A stretch of DNA of 64,000 nt from Deltaproteobacteria bacterium (GTDB taxonomy: Bacteria; Myxococcota; Myxococcia; Myxococcales; JAHFDP01). The DNA is taken from contig JAHFDP010000010.1 of assembly GCA_023248955.1 (NCBI GenBank), positions 1 through 64,000 of the forward strand, written 5' to 3'. Shown here piece after piece: positions 44,146-53,636 of this stretch. The translations under genes were made by a program, and so were the position numbers. Position 1 is the stretch's first letter. Each line of letters opens with the position of its first letter. The notes beneath the pieces are model-generated. The model worked only from the letters and a program-made list of their open reading frames with translations. It was not told the DNA's origin and ran no database searches.

Positions 44146-45612
44146 CTACCCGCAGGCGCCGACTGATAGCGGCACATACCCGGCGCCGAGAAGCCCGCCA
44201 CAGTTCTGCCCACTTGGGCAACAACCGCTGCCGTCCGCGCCGCATCCCGACTGCGGCAAGAATGGGTTACCGTTCGCATCGTAGTGGCAGTAACTTCGGC
44301 ACCGCGAAACGTCCAGCGGTTGGTGGCTAAACGGATCGATCGGTGTCACGCACAGAAGACCCGGCGCGCAGAGTTGCGCCGTGCTGGATCCCGGTTTCAA
44401 ACAGGTGGCGTCCGAACACTGCTGTCCGTCGCCGATCGGCCCGCTTGGATAACAGACGTTGGCATGCACACCAGCCGGAACGCAGGTGGAGGGAACGCTC
44501 GGATTGGTCGACGCGTCGATCGGTTTGCTGCGATCCAGCGGATACGCGCTGCAGTTCTGCACAAACACGTCGCAGTTGTCGCCGACAGCGCAGGCCCCAC
44601 CCTGATTATCGGGGGTCGCTTGTTCAGGCGGCAGCTGAAGGCAGTAGTTGTTGGGGCCGCAAGTATCCGACGCCGGCCGATCCATCGAACCCGGGTCGCA
44701 ATGCCCTCGGCATTTGAGTGGAATCTGGCCACAAGTGCCGGGAAGACACGCTTCTGTCGTGGGGCACGGCTTGTCGCACGTGTCGCAGTTAGAAAGCGAC
44801 GGAACGGTCGTGTGGCAATCCCCTTTTTCCAAGCAGCAACGCTGGCCGCCTAAACAGTCCGCGTCGCTCCCGCACAACACGTTCACACTCTCGTAAGCCA
44901 TGCCCGTCTGGCCTGCCTGATTGGTGGCCACGACCGTCAATTTGTGACGACCTAAACCACGCGACTGGAAGGAGAACTGCCCGCCGTCGACATTCCCCGC
45001 CGCTGGCCCGTTCACCGTAGCGATGACGATGTTCTCGTCGAGCCGAAAGACGACGCTCGTAAGCGGGAGTTGGTCGGTCACCGTCGCGGTCAGTGTGGAT
45101 GGGCCCTTCACAATCGCCGCGGGTGGCGTAATTCCCTGCGTGAGCGGCGGCGAGGTGATCGTCACATGAGGTCCAGCCATGTGCGCGCGAATTTGCAACG
45201 AGCCCGGAATCTCCTTGGCATCGACCGCGTCAGCGATCAGCGTCAAGAACCCCGCGGGGTCCGGATGAAACTGGGCCGGGTCGAAGGACGCTTTGCACGT
45301 CACGTCCGTGGTGCCTTGCACTGCACAGGGTTTGCCGATAACCACCGGCGTGGCTAGGACGCCCTTGGTGTCGTCCCAGCTAGCTACCGACAGCGTAAGC
45401 GACTGCATTCCCGCGGTGTCGCTCGCCAGCGCCGAGACATCGGCCGTCCCCGTCGCATTCAGGGTGAGATCGGCTCCGTCGGTTGGCGCGAGAAAGGTGA
45501 TGTCGATTTTGCTCTTTTGGCTGAGTTTGGCGCCGCCGCAATTACACGCAGCGAGCTGTGCGCACACGAGCAAGCCAAGGGCGGGAAAGCATGAGCGGAG
45601 CGTCGCAACCAT
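44146..45612 (-). CDS. Cys-rich lipoprotein with Ig-like N-terminal domains
   Basis: 488 aa. GAGGTGAAG before the ATG at 45612 sets the start; the leader ends LLVCAQLAAC. Two Ig-like beta domains follow (ITFLAPTDGADLTLNATGTA and VTITSPPLTQGITPPAAIVK, LTVVATNQAGQTG). The C-terminal half is packed with Cys (CGSDADCLGGQRCCLEKGDC, CDTCDKPCPTTEACLPGTC, CGADGSGCCPSGQNCGG), resembling myxobacterial surface disulfide modules. No enzyme motif. Confidence 0.8.
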   Translation of the reverse strand: MVATLRSCFPALGLLVCAQLAACNCGGAKLSQKSKIDITFLAPTDGADLTLNATGTADVSALASDTAGMQSLTLSVASWDDTKGVLATPVVIGKPCAVQGTTDVTCKASFDPAQFHPDPAGFLTLIADAVDAKEIPGSLQIRAHMAGPHVTITSPPLTQGITPPAAIVKGPSTLTATVTDQLPLTSVVFRLDENIVIATVNGPAAGNVDGGQFSFQSRGLGRHKLTVVATNQAGQTGMAYESVNVLCGSDADCLGGQRCCLEKGDCHTTVPSLSNCDTCDKPCPTTEACLPGTCGQIPLKCRGHCDPGSMDRPASDTCGPNNYCLQLPPEQATPDNQGGACAVGDNCDVFVQNCSAYPLDRSKPIDASTNPSVPSTCVPAGVHANVCYPSGPIGDGQQCSDATCLKPGSSTAQLCAPGLLCVTPIDPFSHQPLDVSRCRSYCHYDANGNPFLPQSGCGADGSGCCPSGQNCGGLLGAGYVPLSVGACG

Positions 45613-45718
45613 CGAGACTTCACCTCGGGGCGAGCAGAGAAGTATTGACACCTAACACGCTAACGACAGACCGACCACCCCGGATTCATGAAAAGTAAAC
45701 TTTCGTACAGAAATAAAA

Positions 45719-45750
45719 GGGTGGCCCCTGGTTACGAGGCCACCCCATCG
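45719..45750 (-). terminator. rho-independent terminator of the Thr/Gly-linker lipoprotein
   Basis: On the minus strand GGGTGGCC (45738-45745) pairs with GGCCACCC (45719-45726), followed by TTTTATTT. It lies about 40 bp after the stop at 45788. Confidence 0.75.
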
Positions 45751-45787
45751 TCCAACCCCCGTTGAACGAACTACGACATACCTTCTG

Positions 45788-47629
45788 CTAGTTGCCGCAG
45801 ACGCCGCCGCACTGGCCGATGGTGCCGCCGTCGCCCGGAAGCTTAAGCGTCTGGCAGGTGAACTTGGTGGGGCAGTCGGCGTCGCTGGTGCAAGCCTGGC
45901 TGCAGTAAGGCGTCCCGGAGGGCGCGCCCGCGGAGTCGGTATTCTGCAAGCAGTAGTTGCCCGTTCCGCAGGTCTTGGACGACGTGCACGTGCTGCACAT
46001 CGCGCTGCCACCGGAGCCACCGTCGGTGACTGGCCCGCTTCCGCCGCTGCTGCCGCTGCACGATCCGCTCGACGGCACGCAGTTGCTGCCCACGGGTTTG
46101 CCGGTGCTGTCGGTGATCGTCACGCAGTCATAATTTGCGGGGCAGTCCGTGCTGACTTTGCAAGCCTCGCCGCAGAATCCGCCACCGGTCGTTCCTTTGA
46201 GGCAGAAATTTCCACTCCCGCCGCAATCCGCGCTCGCCTTGCACGATCCGCAGAGGGTCGACGTGCCACCATCGGTAGCTCCGCCGCCCGTGGTTCCGCC
46301 GCTGGTCGTGCCGCCCGTCGTTCCACCGGTGGTGCCGCCTCCGGTCGTTCCACCAGTCGTTCCGCCCGGCGCAACGCAGGGGCTACCCAACGGAGGCAGG
46401 CAATTCGAGCCCACCACGGCCCCGCTGGAATCGCCGATTTCTTGGCAGGTAAATCCACGAAGGCAATCGGCGTCGGCGTTGCAGTTGGTTCCGCAGAAGG
46501 CATTGGTTCCATCGGTGACGCAGATGTTGCCATTGCCGCCGCAGTCGGTATCCGTCGTGCAGGTCAAGCAAAGCGCCCCCGAGCCTCCAGTGGTGCCACC
46601 CGTCGTTCCACCGGTGGTGCTACTTCCCGAGGTTCCACCTGTCGTTCCGCCGGTCGTTCCAGCCGAGGTGCCGCCCGTTCCACCAGTCGTGCCGGTAGAG
46701 GGAGCTTTACAGTGGTTCGTCGTTGCATTGCACACCCAACCGCCATAGCAGAGGTTCGGATCGATGCTGCAACCGGGAATGCACTTCGACTTCTTGCAGA
46801 TGAGGCCCTTGCCGCCGCAAGACGAATCGTGCTTGCAAGCGCTGCCGATACCGCCTCCTGTCGTGCCGCCCGTGGTGCTTCCGGTCGTCGCGCCAGTTGT
46901 TCCACCGGTGGTGCCTCCGGTGCTACCGCTGGTCGTCGTGCCGCCGGTGGTACCGGTCGTGCCCGGCGATTTGCAGTGGTTGGTCTTCGCATCGCAAATC
47001 CAGCCGCCGTAGCAGAGCGCGGCATCCTTGGTGCAGCCCAGCACGCATTGCGACTTCTTGCAAATCAGGCTGTTTCCACCGCAATCGACGTCTTTTGCAC
47101 AAGTCTTGCCGCCGCCCGTCGTCCCGCCTGTTGATCCGCTGGTGGTCGCACCTGTCGTTCCACCCGTGGACCCGTTGGTTGACCCGCTGGTCGTCGCACC
47201 GGTTGTTCCACCCGTCGTTCCATCCGTCGACCCACCGTCGGTGATTACTGGGCCACCATCCGTGTCACCGCCACCCGTCGTTCCGCCAGTCGTCGCGCTC
47301 CCGGTCGTCGCACCTGCAGTCGTTCCGTCCGTGGTGCCGCCTAGGTTGTTGTCGTCACAATGCCCGGTGGTCGTGTTGCAAGTTCTGGTGTTGGGGTTCG
47401 TATTACACAGCGTCGCGTTGTCGATGCAGTTGATGACGCACACCCCGTTGTCGCAAATCTGGTTCTTCGGGCCGCAGCCATTGTCGTCGGAGCAGGTCAC
47501 CAGAGGCTGCTCGCCAGCTGGGCCGCCACCCGTGCTCGTCCGCTTCGCGCCGCTGTCTTGAGGATTGGTGCACGCGGCAATGGCGGCTACGGCGACAAAT
47601 GCAGCCAGCGAACGATTCTGCTTCGTCAT
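45788..47629 (-). CDS. multi-module Cys-rich lipoprotein with TTGG linkers
   Basis: 613 aa. GGAG nine bases before the ATG at 47629, leader RSLAAFVAVAAIAAC. Six or seven Cys modules alternate with low-complexity Thr/Gly linkers made of TTGG units. Three modules share KxLICKKSxCxxGC and CYGGWxCxxxTNHC (the first, C-x5-CGGNSLICKKSQC); later ones share CGGxGNxC and STDCPANYDCVTITDS. The linkers are encoded by an internally repetitive, expansion-prone DNA stretch. Probably a flexible cell-surface protein; binding partner unknown. Confidence 0.82.
   Translation of the reverse strand: MTKQNRSLAAFVAVAAIAACTNPQDSGAKRTSTGGGPAGEQPLVTCSDDNGCGPKNQICDNGVCVINCIDNATLCNTNPNTRTCNTTTGHCDDNNLGGTTDGTTAGATTGSATTGGTTGGGDTDGGPVITDGGSTDGTTGGTTGATTSGSTNGSTGGTTGATTSGSTGGTTGGGKTCAKDVDCGGNSLICKKSQCVLGCTKDAALCYGGWICDAKTNHCKSPGTTGTTGGTTTSGSTGGTTGGTTGATTGSTTGGTTGGGIGSACKHDSSCGGKGLICKKSKCIPGCSIDPNLCYGGWVCNATTNHCKAPSTGTTGGTGGTSAGTTGGTTGGTSGSSTTGGTTGGTTGGSGALCLTCTTDTDCGGNGNICVTDGTNAFCGTNCNADADCLRGFTCQEIGDSSGAVVGSNCLPPLGSPCVAPGGTTGGTTGGGTTGGTTGGTTSGGTTGGGATDGGTSTLCGSCKASADCGGSGNFCLKGTTGGGFCGEACKVSTDCPANYDCVTITDSTGKPVGSNCVPSSGSCSGSSGGSGPVTDGGSGGSAMCSTCTSSKTCGTGNYCLQNTDSAGAPSGTPYCSQACTSDADCPTKFTCQTLKLPGDGGTIGQCGGVCGN
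46265..47330 (-). repeat. coding low-complexity Thr-Thr-Gly-Gly repeats
   Basis: Several tracts of 6- to 12-base units, on the minus strand variants of GGAACGACGGGTGGCACC, encode TTGG. They separate the Cys modules of the lipoprotein. Third-base variation keeps them from being identical, but copy-number change between strains is likely. Confidence 0.75.
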
Positions 47630-47828
47630 GAACGGCTCCAAAGGGAAGGGGTGCTGCAATGCGCAAAAACGACCGGCTTGCGCTTCGGATAGATCGGAAT
47701 GAGATCGTCGAACAATGCGCTGTCGCTGGCTGTAAATGTGTGCTAGAAGGCTACGTTCACTGTCGGTAACTCGGACGATTGTTTTGCTTTTAAGCACTCC
47801 GGCTTTTGCAGTGAGGGAGGTTTCGGCA

Positions 47829-48920
47829 TTGAAGACGCCGCTGCTTTTTTCCTCTTTTGCTCTCCTCGCATGCAGCAACGCCGGCTTTCGTGATGTTGGA
47901 GAGAAGTGCGCCGCAGACAGCCAGTGTCTCGACGGCCTTCTTTGCGAAGGCGCGACCTGTCAGCCCCCGTCGGTTTTAGAAGATGGTGGCTGGACGCGAC
48001 CGATGGATGGGGGCACCGTTGCCACCGCGCAGGACGGCGGTTTCGTGGCTCCGATCGGCACTCTTTTCGACGGGGGAACCAATCCGAGCGATGGCGGCTC
48101 GAGCGTCGCGCCGAAAGTAACAACGTCCGTTGGTCCGGCTGGCGGCGTCGTCGACAAGCTTCTCTTCGCCGTCACCGGAGACACGCGGCCCAAAGGCTGC
48201 GACAACACCGCCGGCTACCCGGCCTCGGTCATCTCGTCCATTGCATCCGCCATCGACGCCAGCGGTGCGCAATTCGTAGTCGATCTCGGCGATCACATGA
48301 ACGTCTGTATGCAGAGCGCCAGCATCGCCAACGCGCAGATGAGCCTTTACATGCACGGCGCCTCGAATTTCCGGCGCACCTGGTTCATGACAATGGGCAA
48401 CCACGAGTGCCAGCACGGCGGCAACTGCGCGGGCGTAACCAACGACGTCAACTACAACGCCTATCTAACCGCGCTGGCGCCGATCTCCGCGCTGCCCTAC
48501 TACAGCTTCGACGTGCAGACGACCGCGGGACTCGCCATCTTCGCGATCATCGCCGACGACGCCTGGGACACCAAGCAAGAAGCGTGGCTCGACCAGGTGC
48601 TCACACGCGCGGATCGACTGGCACGCTACACGTTCGCGGTGCGGCACCATCCTGTGGTTGGCCGCTCTGGACCGCAGGGTCCGGTGAGCGTGATCGAGCG
48701 GCACCACTACTCGCTGATCATCACGGGTCACGACCACCACTACCACCACGATTTCGCCAGCACGCATGGTGGCCGCGATGTCGTGGTTGGGCTGGGCGGC
48801 GCGTCGCTGGCCGACACGGGCTTTGGCACCATCGGACAGAACAGCGACGGAACGCTGCAGTTCACGCTGTTCGACGCCACCGGAAATCCGCAAAACGAGA
48901 GCTGGTCGGTCGCTCCGTAG
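47829..48920 (+). CDS. lipoprotein metallophosphoesterase
   Basis: 363 aa. A TTG at 47829 with GGAGG upstream gives the leader LKTPLLFSSFALLAC; the open frame upstream lacks such support. A small Cys module (CAADSQCLDGLLCEGATC) and Asp/Gly linker precede the calcineurin-like phosphoesterase: TGDTRP, VVDLGDH, MGNHEC, RHHPVVG and ITGHDHHYHH, all five metal-ligand motifs present. It acts outside the cytoplasm on an unknown phosphoester. It diverges from the TTGG lipoprotein and is followed by a terminator. Confidence 0.9.
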   Translation: MKTPLLFSSFALLACSNAGFRDVGEKCAADSQCLDGLLCEGATCQPPSVLEDGGWTRPMDGGTVATAQDGGFVAPIGTLFDGGTNPSDGGSSVAPKVTTSVGPAGGVVDKLLFAVTGDTRPKGCDNTAGYPASVISSIASAIDASGAQFVVDLGDHMNVCMQSASIANAQMSLYMHGASNFRRTWFMTMGNHECQHGGNCAGVTNDVNYNAYLTALAPISALPYYSFDVQTTAGLAIFAIIADDAWDTKQEAWLDQVLTRADRLARYTFAVRHHPVVGRSGPQGPVSVIERHHYSLIITGHDHHYHHDFASTHGGRDVVVGLGGASLADTGFGTIGQNSDGTLQFTLFDATGNPQNESWSVAP

Positions 48921-48993
48921 CATCCGGACGAGCGGCACTTTTCTCGCTCGTTGCCGCCCCACTTCCGCATCCACAAAATGAGAGCTGCACGTT

Positions 48994-49024
48994 GCGCCCC
49001 CGACTTTCGGCGGGCGCTTTCTCT
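48994..49024 (+). terminator. rho-independent terminator of the phosphoesterase gene
   Basis: GCGCCCCCGACTTTCGGCGGGCGC folds into a GC-rich hairpin followed by TTTCTCT. Confidence 0.65.
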
Positions 49025-49039
49025 CGAGAGGAGACGGCG

Positions 49040-49546
49040 ATGAAGATGCTCACGTGGGCAATGGGGTTCGGCGCGGCGGCGCTTTTGGTCACCGTTCCAG
49101 CAGTGGCCGAGACGAACTCGGACCAGAACATGCAGAACGATCAGAATCCGGCCAGCTCGACCGATCAGCAGAAGATGGATCAACCGAAGGTGAACAGCGA
49201 CAAGTTCGGCCAAAAAAGCGACACGCTGGACAAGCAATCGCTGACCGGCAAGGTGGCCAAAATCGAGAAGCGCCAAGTGACGCTGAATGCCGATGACGGA
49301 ACGCAATGGATGCTCAAGACCGACGCCAAGACGAAGGTCTTTCTTCAGGGCGACGACTCGGCGCACAGCCTCTCCGCGCTGCAACCGGGCGACGAAGTGC
49401 GCGCGGCTTACGACATGAAGAACGGCGATCGGCTCGCGGGCCGCATCGACGTCATTCGGCACGTCGATTCCAACGCCATGCCGAGCGATCAGAAGTCTGA
49501 TCAGAAAGCAGAGCCGCAGAAGAAGAACGACACCACGCCTTACTAG
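49040..49546 (+). CDS. exported beta-barrel-like (DUF5666-like) protein
   Basis: 168 aa. GAGGAGAC upstream of the ATG at 49040; signal peptide MLTWAMGFGAAALLVTVPAVA. An Asn/Gln/Asp-rich stretch precedes a small OB-type domain (LTGKVAKIEKRQVTLNADDG, SALQPGDEVRAAYDMKNGDR), and the tail is again Lys/Gln/Asp-rich. Such periplasmic domains have no known activity. It is convergent with the LptF-type gene. Confidence 0.7.
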   Translation: MKMLTWAMGFGAAALLVTVPAVAETNSDQNMQNDQNPASSTDQQKMDQPKVNSDKFGQKSDTLDKQSLTGKVAKIEKRQVTLNADDGTQWMLKTDAKTKVFLQGDDSAHSLSALQPGDEVRAAYDMKNGDRLAGRIDVIRHVDSNAMPSDQKSDQKAEPQKKNDTTPY

Positions 49547-50638
49547 CTAAAGCGATCGATCACGTCGCCGTCGCCGGATGGAAAGAAGTCCGGCGACGGC
49601 GAATGTGCACAGGAAGGGAAAGCTCGCGGCGAGCGTCGGCGGAACGGCGTGCGTGACCGCCAGGGCTTCTCCGGTGCGGCCGGCGATGTAGTGCAAGGCC
49701 ACCACCGCGGCCGCTCCGAGATACGCACCCGCGCCACCGAGGCGTGCCAGCGGCACCGCGCAGAGTGCGAAGGCCAGACAAGTCAGCGCAACCAGCATTC
49801 GTGCGTCGGCGGCCACCGAGGCTTGCGCCCACGTCGTCACGTCGCCTTCGCCGCGCGCCTGCCGCGCCAAAGCACGAAGCTCGCCCACGGTTCGCGCGGA
49901 GAACGAATCGTAAAAACGGTTCTTGGCGTAGAGCTGATCGCGCAGTCCAACCTGCAGCGTGGCACGATCGAAGTGGGCGACCGAATAGGCCTCGGGCTCG
50001 AGGCGGTGCAGCTCGCCCGACTCCAAGCGAACCGTGACGTTTTCATCGCCGCCCACTTCCACGCTGCCCCGTTTGGCGAAGGCCAGCAGCGGCACGCCCT
50101 CGCGTTCATCGTCCAGCAAGACGCCGCGCCAGGAACCTGGACGATCGACTTCGCGCGCGAACAGCGTGACCCGCGGCAGCTCGCGCGAGAAAACGCCCGG
50201 CGCAAGCCCGCTGGCGATGTTGCGCTCAATCACGTTGTTGAGTTGGCGGCGAACGCCACGCATGCACCAAGGCTCGAGCCAGAGCGAAGCGCAAAGCGAC
50301 GCCGCGCCGAGCAGGAGCGCCAACGCCACGGGCACGCGATAGAGACGCGTGGGCCCGACGCCGGCGGCAAAGAGCGCCGTGAGCTCGCCTTCCTCGCCCA
50401 GACGACCGAGGCCGATGATGATGGCGAACAGCAACGCCAACGGCAGCGCCAGCATGGCGAAGTGAGGAACGAAAAAAAGTCCCACGCGGGCCACGTCGCT
50501 GGGCGCGGCCGCCGAGCCGAAAATCACCTCGTTGATCTGCAAGAGCTGCACGGAGACGAGCAGAAAAAAGAGGATCGCCAGCGCGGCGCCGAAGGGCGCG
50601 AGTATGGCGCGGCCGAGGTAGCGATCGAGGCGCGTCAC
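49547..50638 (-). CDS. LptF/LptG-type LPS export permease
   Basis: 363 aa. Membrane architecture fits LptF/G: three N-terminal helices (AILFFLLVSVQLLQ, FAMLALPLALLFAIIIGL, VALALLLGAASLCASLWLEPW), a periplasmic beta-jellyroll of about 150 residues, then three C-terminal helices. LGEEGELTALFAAGVGPTRL matches the ABC-contact loop. It would pull lipopolysaccharide from the inner membrane with LptB. The GTG start overlaps the upstream glycosyltransferase stop (GTGA). Confidence 0.88.
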   Translation of the reverse strand: MTRLDRYLGRAILAPFGAALAILFFLLVSVQLLQINEVIFGSAAAPSDVARVGLFFVPHFAMLALPLALLFAIIIGLGRLGEEGELTALFAAGVGPTRLYRVPVALALLLGAASLCASLWLEPWCMRGVRRQLNNVIERNIASGLAPGVFSRELPRVTLFAREVDRPGSWRGVLLDDEREGVPLLAFAKRGSVEVGGDENVTVRLESGELHRLEPEAYSVAHFDRATLQVGLRDQLYAKNRFYDSFSARTVGELRALARQARGEGDVTTWAQASVAADARMLVALTCLAFALCAVPLARLGGAGAYLGAAAVVALHYIAGRTGEALAVTHAVPPTLAASFPFLCTFAVAGLLSIRRRRRDRSL

Positions 50639-52023
50639 GGAAGACCCACCACTAGAATTTGCTCGAGGAGCTGATCCACGCGCCCCTCACGACAAGCGCG
50701 CCAGACGTCGGCGATGCCTGCGCCCGAGCGAAAACGGGGCGTGGACGCGAGAATGGTGGCGCCGGTCACGGCCGAAGAGTGCCATTCTCGCTCGGGAATC
50801 CACACCAACATTCTAGCGGCGATGGCGTTCGCGATCTCCTCTTGGTGCCACAGACGGGAGGCCACGCGTCCGCTGGAAAGCTCGATGAGCCCCTGCGGTT
50901 GACCGTAGACCGCGAGTGGCCTTTGCGGAAGCGCGCCCGCGGGCCATGGCGAATAACCGAGCGCCGGAGCGACTCCCGAGAGCAACAGCCCCAGCACGCC
51001 GAGACCGGCTGCCGCGGCGATGTGAAGCGTCCGCAGGTGACGCGATTCGCTGGCGAACAGCGCGACTAAAATAGCGATGGGCACCACCGCGGGAAGACCG
51101 TAGTGCGGCCACTTCTGCGCGGGGAGCGAAAAAACCGCCAGCGTCGCGCCCGCCCAGCAGAGAAGAAAAAGGCGGCGTTCGTCCCGCCAACGTCCGCGAG
51201 AAAGCGCGTGCGCGATCGCGGCAACACCGAGCGGCATCCAGGGCAGGAGCGCGACGAGAAATCCCCCCCAGAGTGTCACCAGGCTCGAGGCGTGCCAGGG
51301 CGAGGTGAAGCGATCGAAGTTCATCTGCACGAAAAAGAAGTCGAAAAAGTTGCGACCGTGGCGGCTAAGCATCAAGAGGTACCAGGGCGCCGCGACGGCC
51401 AGCGCGATCGCCGACGCAACCGTGATCCAGAGCAGACGGCGCAACGGATCGCGCACGCGGCGTTCAGCAAGAAACGCAAAAGCGGCCGCGCCCACGAAGA
51501 GTACGACCAAGGCGACCGGCCCCTTGAGCAACATGCCCGCGCCGCCGAGCACACCCGCGCCGCAGAGCCAACGCGGCGATTGCCGCTCGCGTGCACGCCA
51601 CACGCAGAAAAACGCGCCGGCCAGTATCAGCGCCAGCGGAACATCGGTCATCGCCAAGCGGCCGTACGCGAACAGCCCGAGCGATCCGCCGGTGAGCAAC
51701 GCACAGAGCGCGCCGCTGGCACCAAACGACGCACCCAGCAGCGCGGCGACGAAAGAGAGGCCGACCAAGCAGAGCGCGGCCGGCAAGCGCGCGCCGACAA
51801 TGGAGAGGCCCACAGCGTCGTAAGTCACCCGCTCGAACCAATAGAGCAGCGGTGGTTTGTAGAAGAGCGGCTGGCCGTCCAGCGTCGGCGTGGCCCACGT
51901 CCCCGCGCGCTGCATCTCGGCGCTGATGGCCATGTAGTACTGCTCGTCCGGATGCGAGGCGCCGCGCGGATCGCCCAAATTCCAGAGCGCCAGCAGGGCG
52001 ATGAAGAGCGTGGCGCGACGCAT
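50635..52023 (-). CDS. ArnT-like (PMT/GT39-83) membrane glycosyltransferase
   Basis: 462 aa with about 11 membrane helices. HPDEQYYMAISAEM near the N-terminus holds the acidic catalytic pair of the PMT fold, and YKPPLLYWFERVTY and LLKGPVALVVL are typical of ArnT-like proteins. Such enzymes move sugars from polyprenyl phosphate to lipid A or proteins in the periplasmic leaflet. The ATG at 52023 is preferred because the family motif is close to the start. Coupling to an LptF-type permease suggests lipid A or LPS modification. Confidence 0.88.
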   Translation of the reverse strand: MRRATLFIALLALWNLGDPRGASHPDEQYYMAISAEMQRAGTWATPTLDGQPLFYKPPLLYWFERVTYDAVGLSIVGARLPAALCLVGLSFVAALLGASFGASGALCALLTGGSLGLFAYGRLAMTDVPLALILAGAFFCVWRARERQSPRWLCGAGVLGGAGMLLKGPVALVVLFVGAAAFAFLAERRVRDPLRRLLWITVASAIALAVAAPWYLLMLSRHGRNFFDFFFVQMNFDRFTSPWHASSLVTLWGGFLVALLPWMPLGVAAIAHALSRGRWRDERRLFLLCWAGATLAVFSLPAQKWPHYGLPAVVPIAILVALFASESRHLRTLHIAAAAGLGVLGLLLSGVAPALGYSPWPAGALPQRPLAVYGQPQGLIELSSGRVASRLWHQEEIANAIAARMLVWIPEREWHSSAVTGATILASTPRFRSGAGIADVWRACREGRVDQLLEQILVVGLP

Positions 52024-52152
52024 CGGTGCGGTGAATATACGCGCAGCGCGAGGGCAGGCCACGGGGTGACGATGCGCACGTCCTGCGCACGACTTTCATT
52101 GACGCTACCCGCCCACGGGTTCCACCATGCCGACTTTCGAGTTGGGAGATGC

Positions 52153-52812
52153 ATGAAATCCATCGCGCCACTCCTCATGGCCCTCCTTCCAACCACTGCG
52201 CTGGCGCAGACTTATGTGGTCGATCCGGAGGCGGGCAACAGCACCTTCGATGCCGTCTTCGATGCCCCGCTCGGAGAGCGAATCCATGCGGTGAGCTCCG
52301 CCCTCGCTTGCGCCGTCGACTACGACGCCAAGAGCGGCACCGTGAAGGGAAGCTGCAGCGTGCCACTCGTCTCGATCATGGTCGACAACGAACCGACCAA
52401 GACCGAGCATTTTCAGCAGTGGTCCACCAACAAAAAATCGGAACCAAAGGATTGCAAGTTCGAAGCGAATCTCGACGGCGTGAAGCTCGGCGTGCTCCAA
52501 GCGAACAAGTCCGTACCGTTCACCGCGGACGTGCCCTTTATCATCTGTGGGCGCGCGCGCACGGGCGGCGGCAAGGAGAAGCTCGTGGGCAAGGCACTCC
52601 TGCTGCCCGCGGGAAGCGACGGCGAGAAGACAACGGTTCGCGTGCAAGCCACAGTCGCTAAATTCAACCGCGAAAAATATGGCATCGGGCCCGCCTTCAC
52701 CGAAGGCTGGCTGGCACGCGTGCAACAGCTCGCGAAAGTCGTGGCGCCCGAGGGCACGATCGAGCTGCGGCTGTTCGCGCACCCGAAAGAAGAGGCCAGC
52801 GCGAAGAAATGA
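52153..52812 (+). CDS. YceI-like periplasmic protein, first gene of bufferin operon
   Basis: 219 aa. Signal peptide IAPLLMALLPTTALA. The mature start TYVVDPEAGNSTFDAVFDAP resembles the YceI lipocalin-like barrel, which binds polyisoprenoid-type lipids, but the fold match is moderate and the family call is tentative. VSIMVDNEPTKTEHFQQW replaces the usual D..HL segment. Its stop overlaps bufB by ATGA. A role in exporting or receiving the metallophore is inference. Confidence 0.7.
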   Translation: MKSIAPLLMALLPTTALAQTYVVDPEAGNSTFDAVFDAPLGERIHAVSSALACAVDYDAKSGTVKGSCSVPLVSIMVDNEPTKTEHFQQWSTNKKSEPKDCKFEANLDGVKLGVLQANKSVPFTADVPFIICGRARTGGGKEKLVGKALLLPAGSDGEKTTVRVQATVAKFNREKYGIGPAFTEGWLARVQQLAKVVAPEGTIELRLFAHPKEEASAKK

Positions 52813-53636
52813 TTCGTCTCCGGGGACACGGTATCGGTCTACGCGCGCGACATTACGGGCAACTGCTCGACCGCGCGCCGCCGGCGGATTTTGTGGAAGC
52901 GATCAGCGAAAACTTTTTCGCCAAGGGCGGTCGTCCGCTGGCAGTTCTGGAAAAGGTTCGCCGCGACGTTCCCGTGGCGCTCCATGGCGTTTCGCTCTCC
53001 ATCGGGTCGACGGATCCGCTCTCGGAAGACTACCTGCGCGCGCTCTGCACGCTCGTGAACCGCATCGATCCAGCCGTGGTCTCCGATCACTTTTGCTGGG
53101 GCTCGCACGGCGGACGCTACGCGCACGACCTCTGGCCGCTTCCGTATACTGAAGATACTATTATCCATGTCGCAGCGCGCGTGGCTACCGTGCAGGACCG
53201 CTTGCGGCGACGCATCCTGCTCGAGAACGTCTCCAGCTACGTCGGCTTTCAAGCCTCCACCATGCCCGAGTGGGAATTTGTCACGGCGGTTGCGCAACGC
53301 GCCGGCTGCGGCGTGCTGCTCGACATCAACAACATTTACGTCAGCGCGAAAAACCAGGGATTTGAGCCGCGCGATTATCTCAATGGCATTCCGCGGGACG
53401 TTGTCGGGCAGTTCCATCTGGCCGGCCACACGGACAAGGGCAACTACCTGCTCGATTCGCACATCGGGCCGGTGCCGGAATCGGTTTGGAATTTGTACGC
53501 GGCAGCAGTGCAGCGCTTTGGCCCCGTGCCCGCGCTGGTCGAATGGGACGAAGAAGTGCCAGCGCTCGAGGTGCTGGCCGCCGAAGCTCAGCGCGCCGCG
53601 GATGTTGAGGCCGCTGCATTGCGAGAAGCCGCATGA
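52809..53636 (+). CDS. bufB: DUF692 multinuclear non-heme iron oxidase (bufferin maturase)
   Basis: 275 aa. MNIO/DUF692 fold, TIM barrel with a di- or tri-iron site that oxidises Cys of a peptide to thiooxazole-type rings. Metal-ligand regions seen are ALHGVSLSIGS, VSDHFCWGSHGG, ILLENVSSYVGF (Glu), GVLLDINNIYVSA (Asp, Asn), GQFHLAGHTDKG (two His), LVEWDEEVPAL (Glu). All conserved acidic and His positions expected for the family appear present. Starts in the preceding stop (ATGA) and ends in bufC (ATGA). With bufC and a Cys-rich peptide it forms a bufferin cassette. Confidence 0.9.
   Translation: MIRLRGHGIGLRARHYGQLLDRAPPADFVEAISENFFAKGGRPLAVLEKVRRDVPVALHGVSLSIGSTDPLSEDYLRALCTLVNRIDPAVVSDHFCWGSHGGRYAHDLWPLPYTEDTIIHVAARVATVQDRLRRRILLENVSSYVGFQASTMPEWEFVTAVAQRAGCGVLLDINNIYVSAKNQGFEPRDYLNGIPRDVVGQFHLAGHTDKGNYLLDSHIGPVPESVWNLYAAAVQRFGPVPALVEWDEEVPALEVLAAEAQRAADVEAAALREAA

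Noticed and set aside
47906-49039. Upstream extension of the DUF5666-like gene
   Set aside because: Same-strand shadow of the metallophosphoesterase; Arg/His-rich and without motifs. The ATG at 49040 has a ribosome site and signal peptide.
51103-52152. Long upstream extension of the YceI-like gene
   Set aside because: Antisense of the ArnT-like gene, Arg/Lys-rich; the ATG at 52153 starts a real signal peptide.
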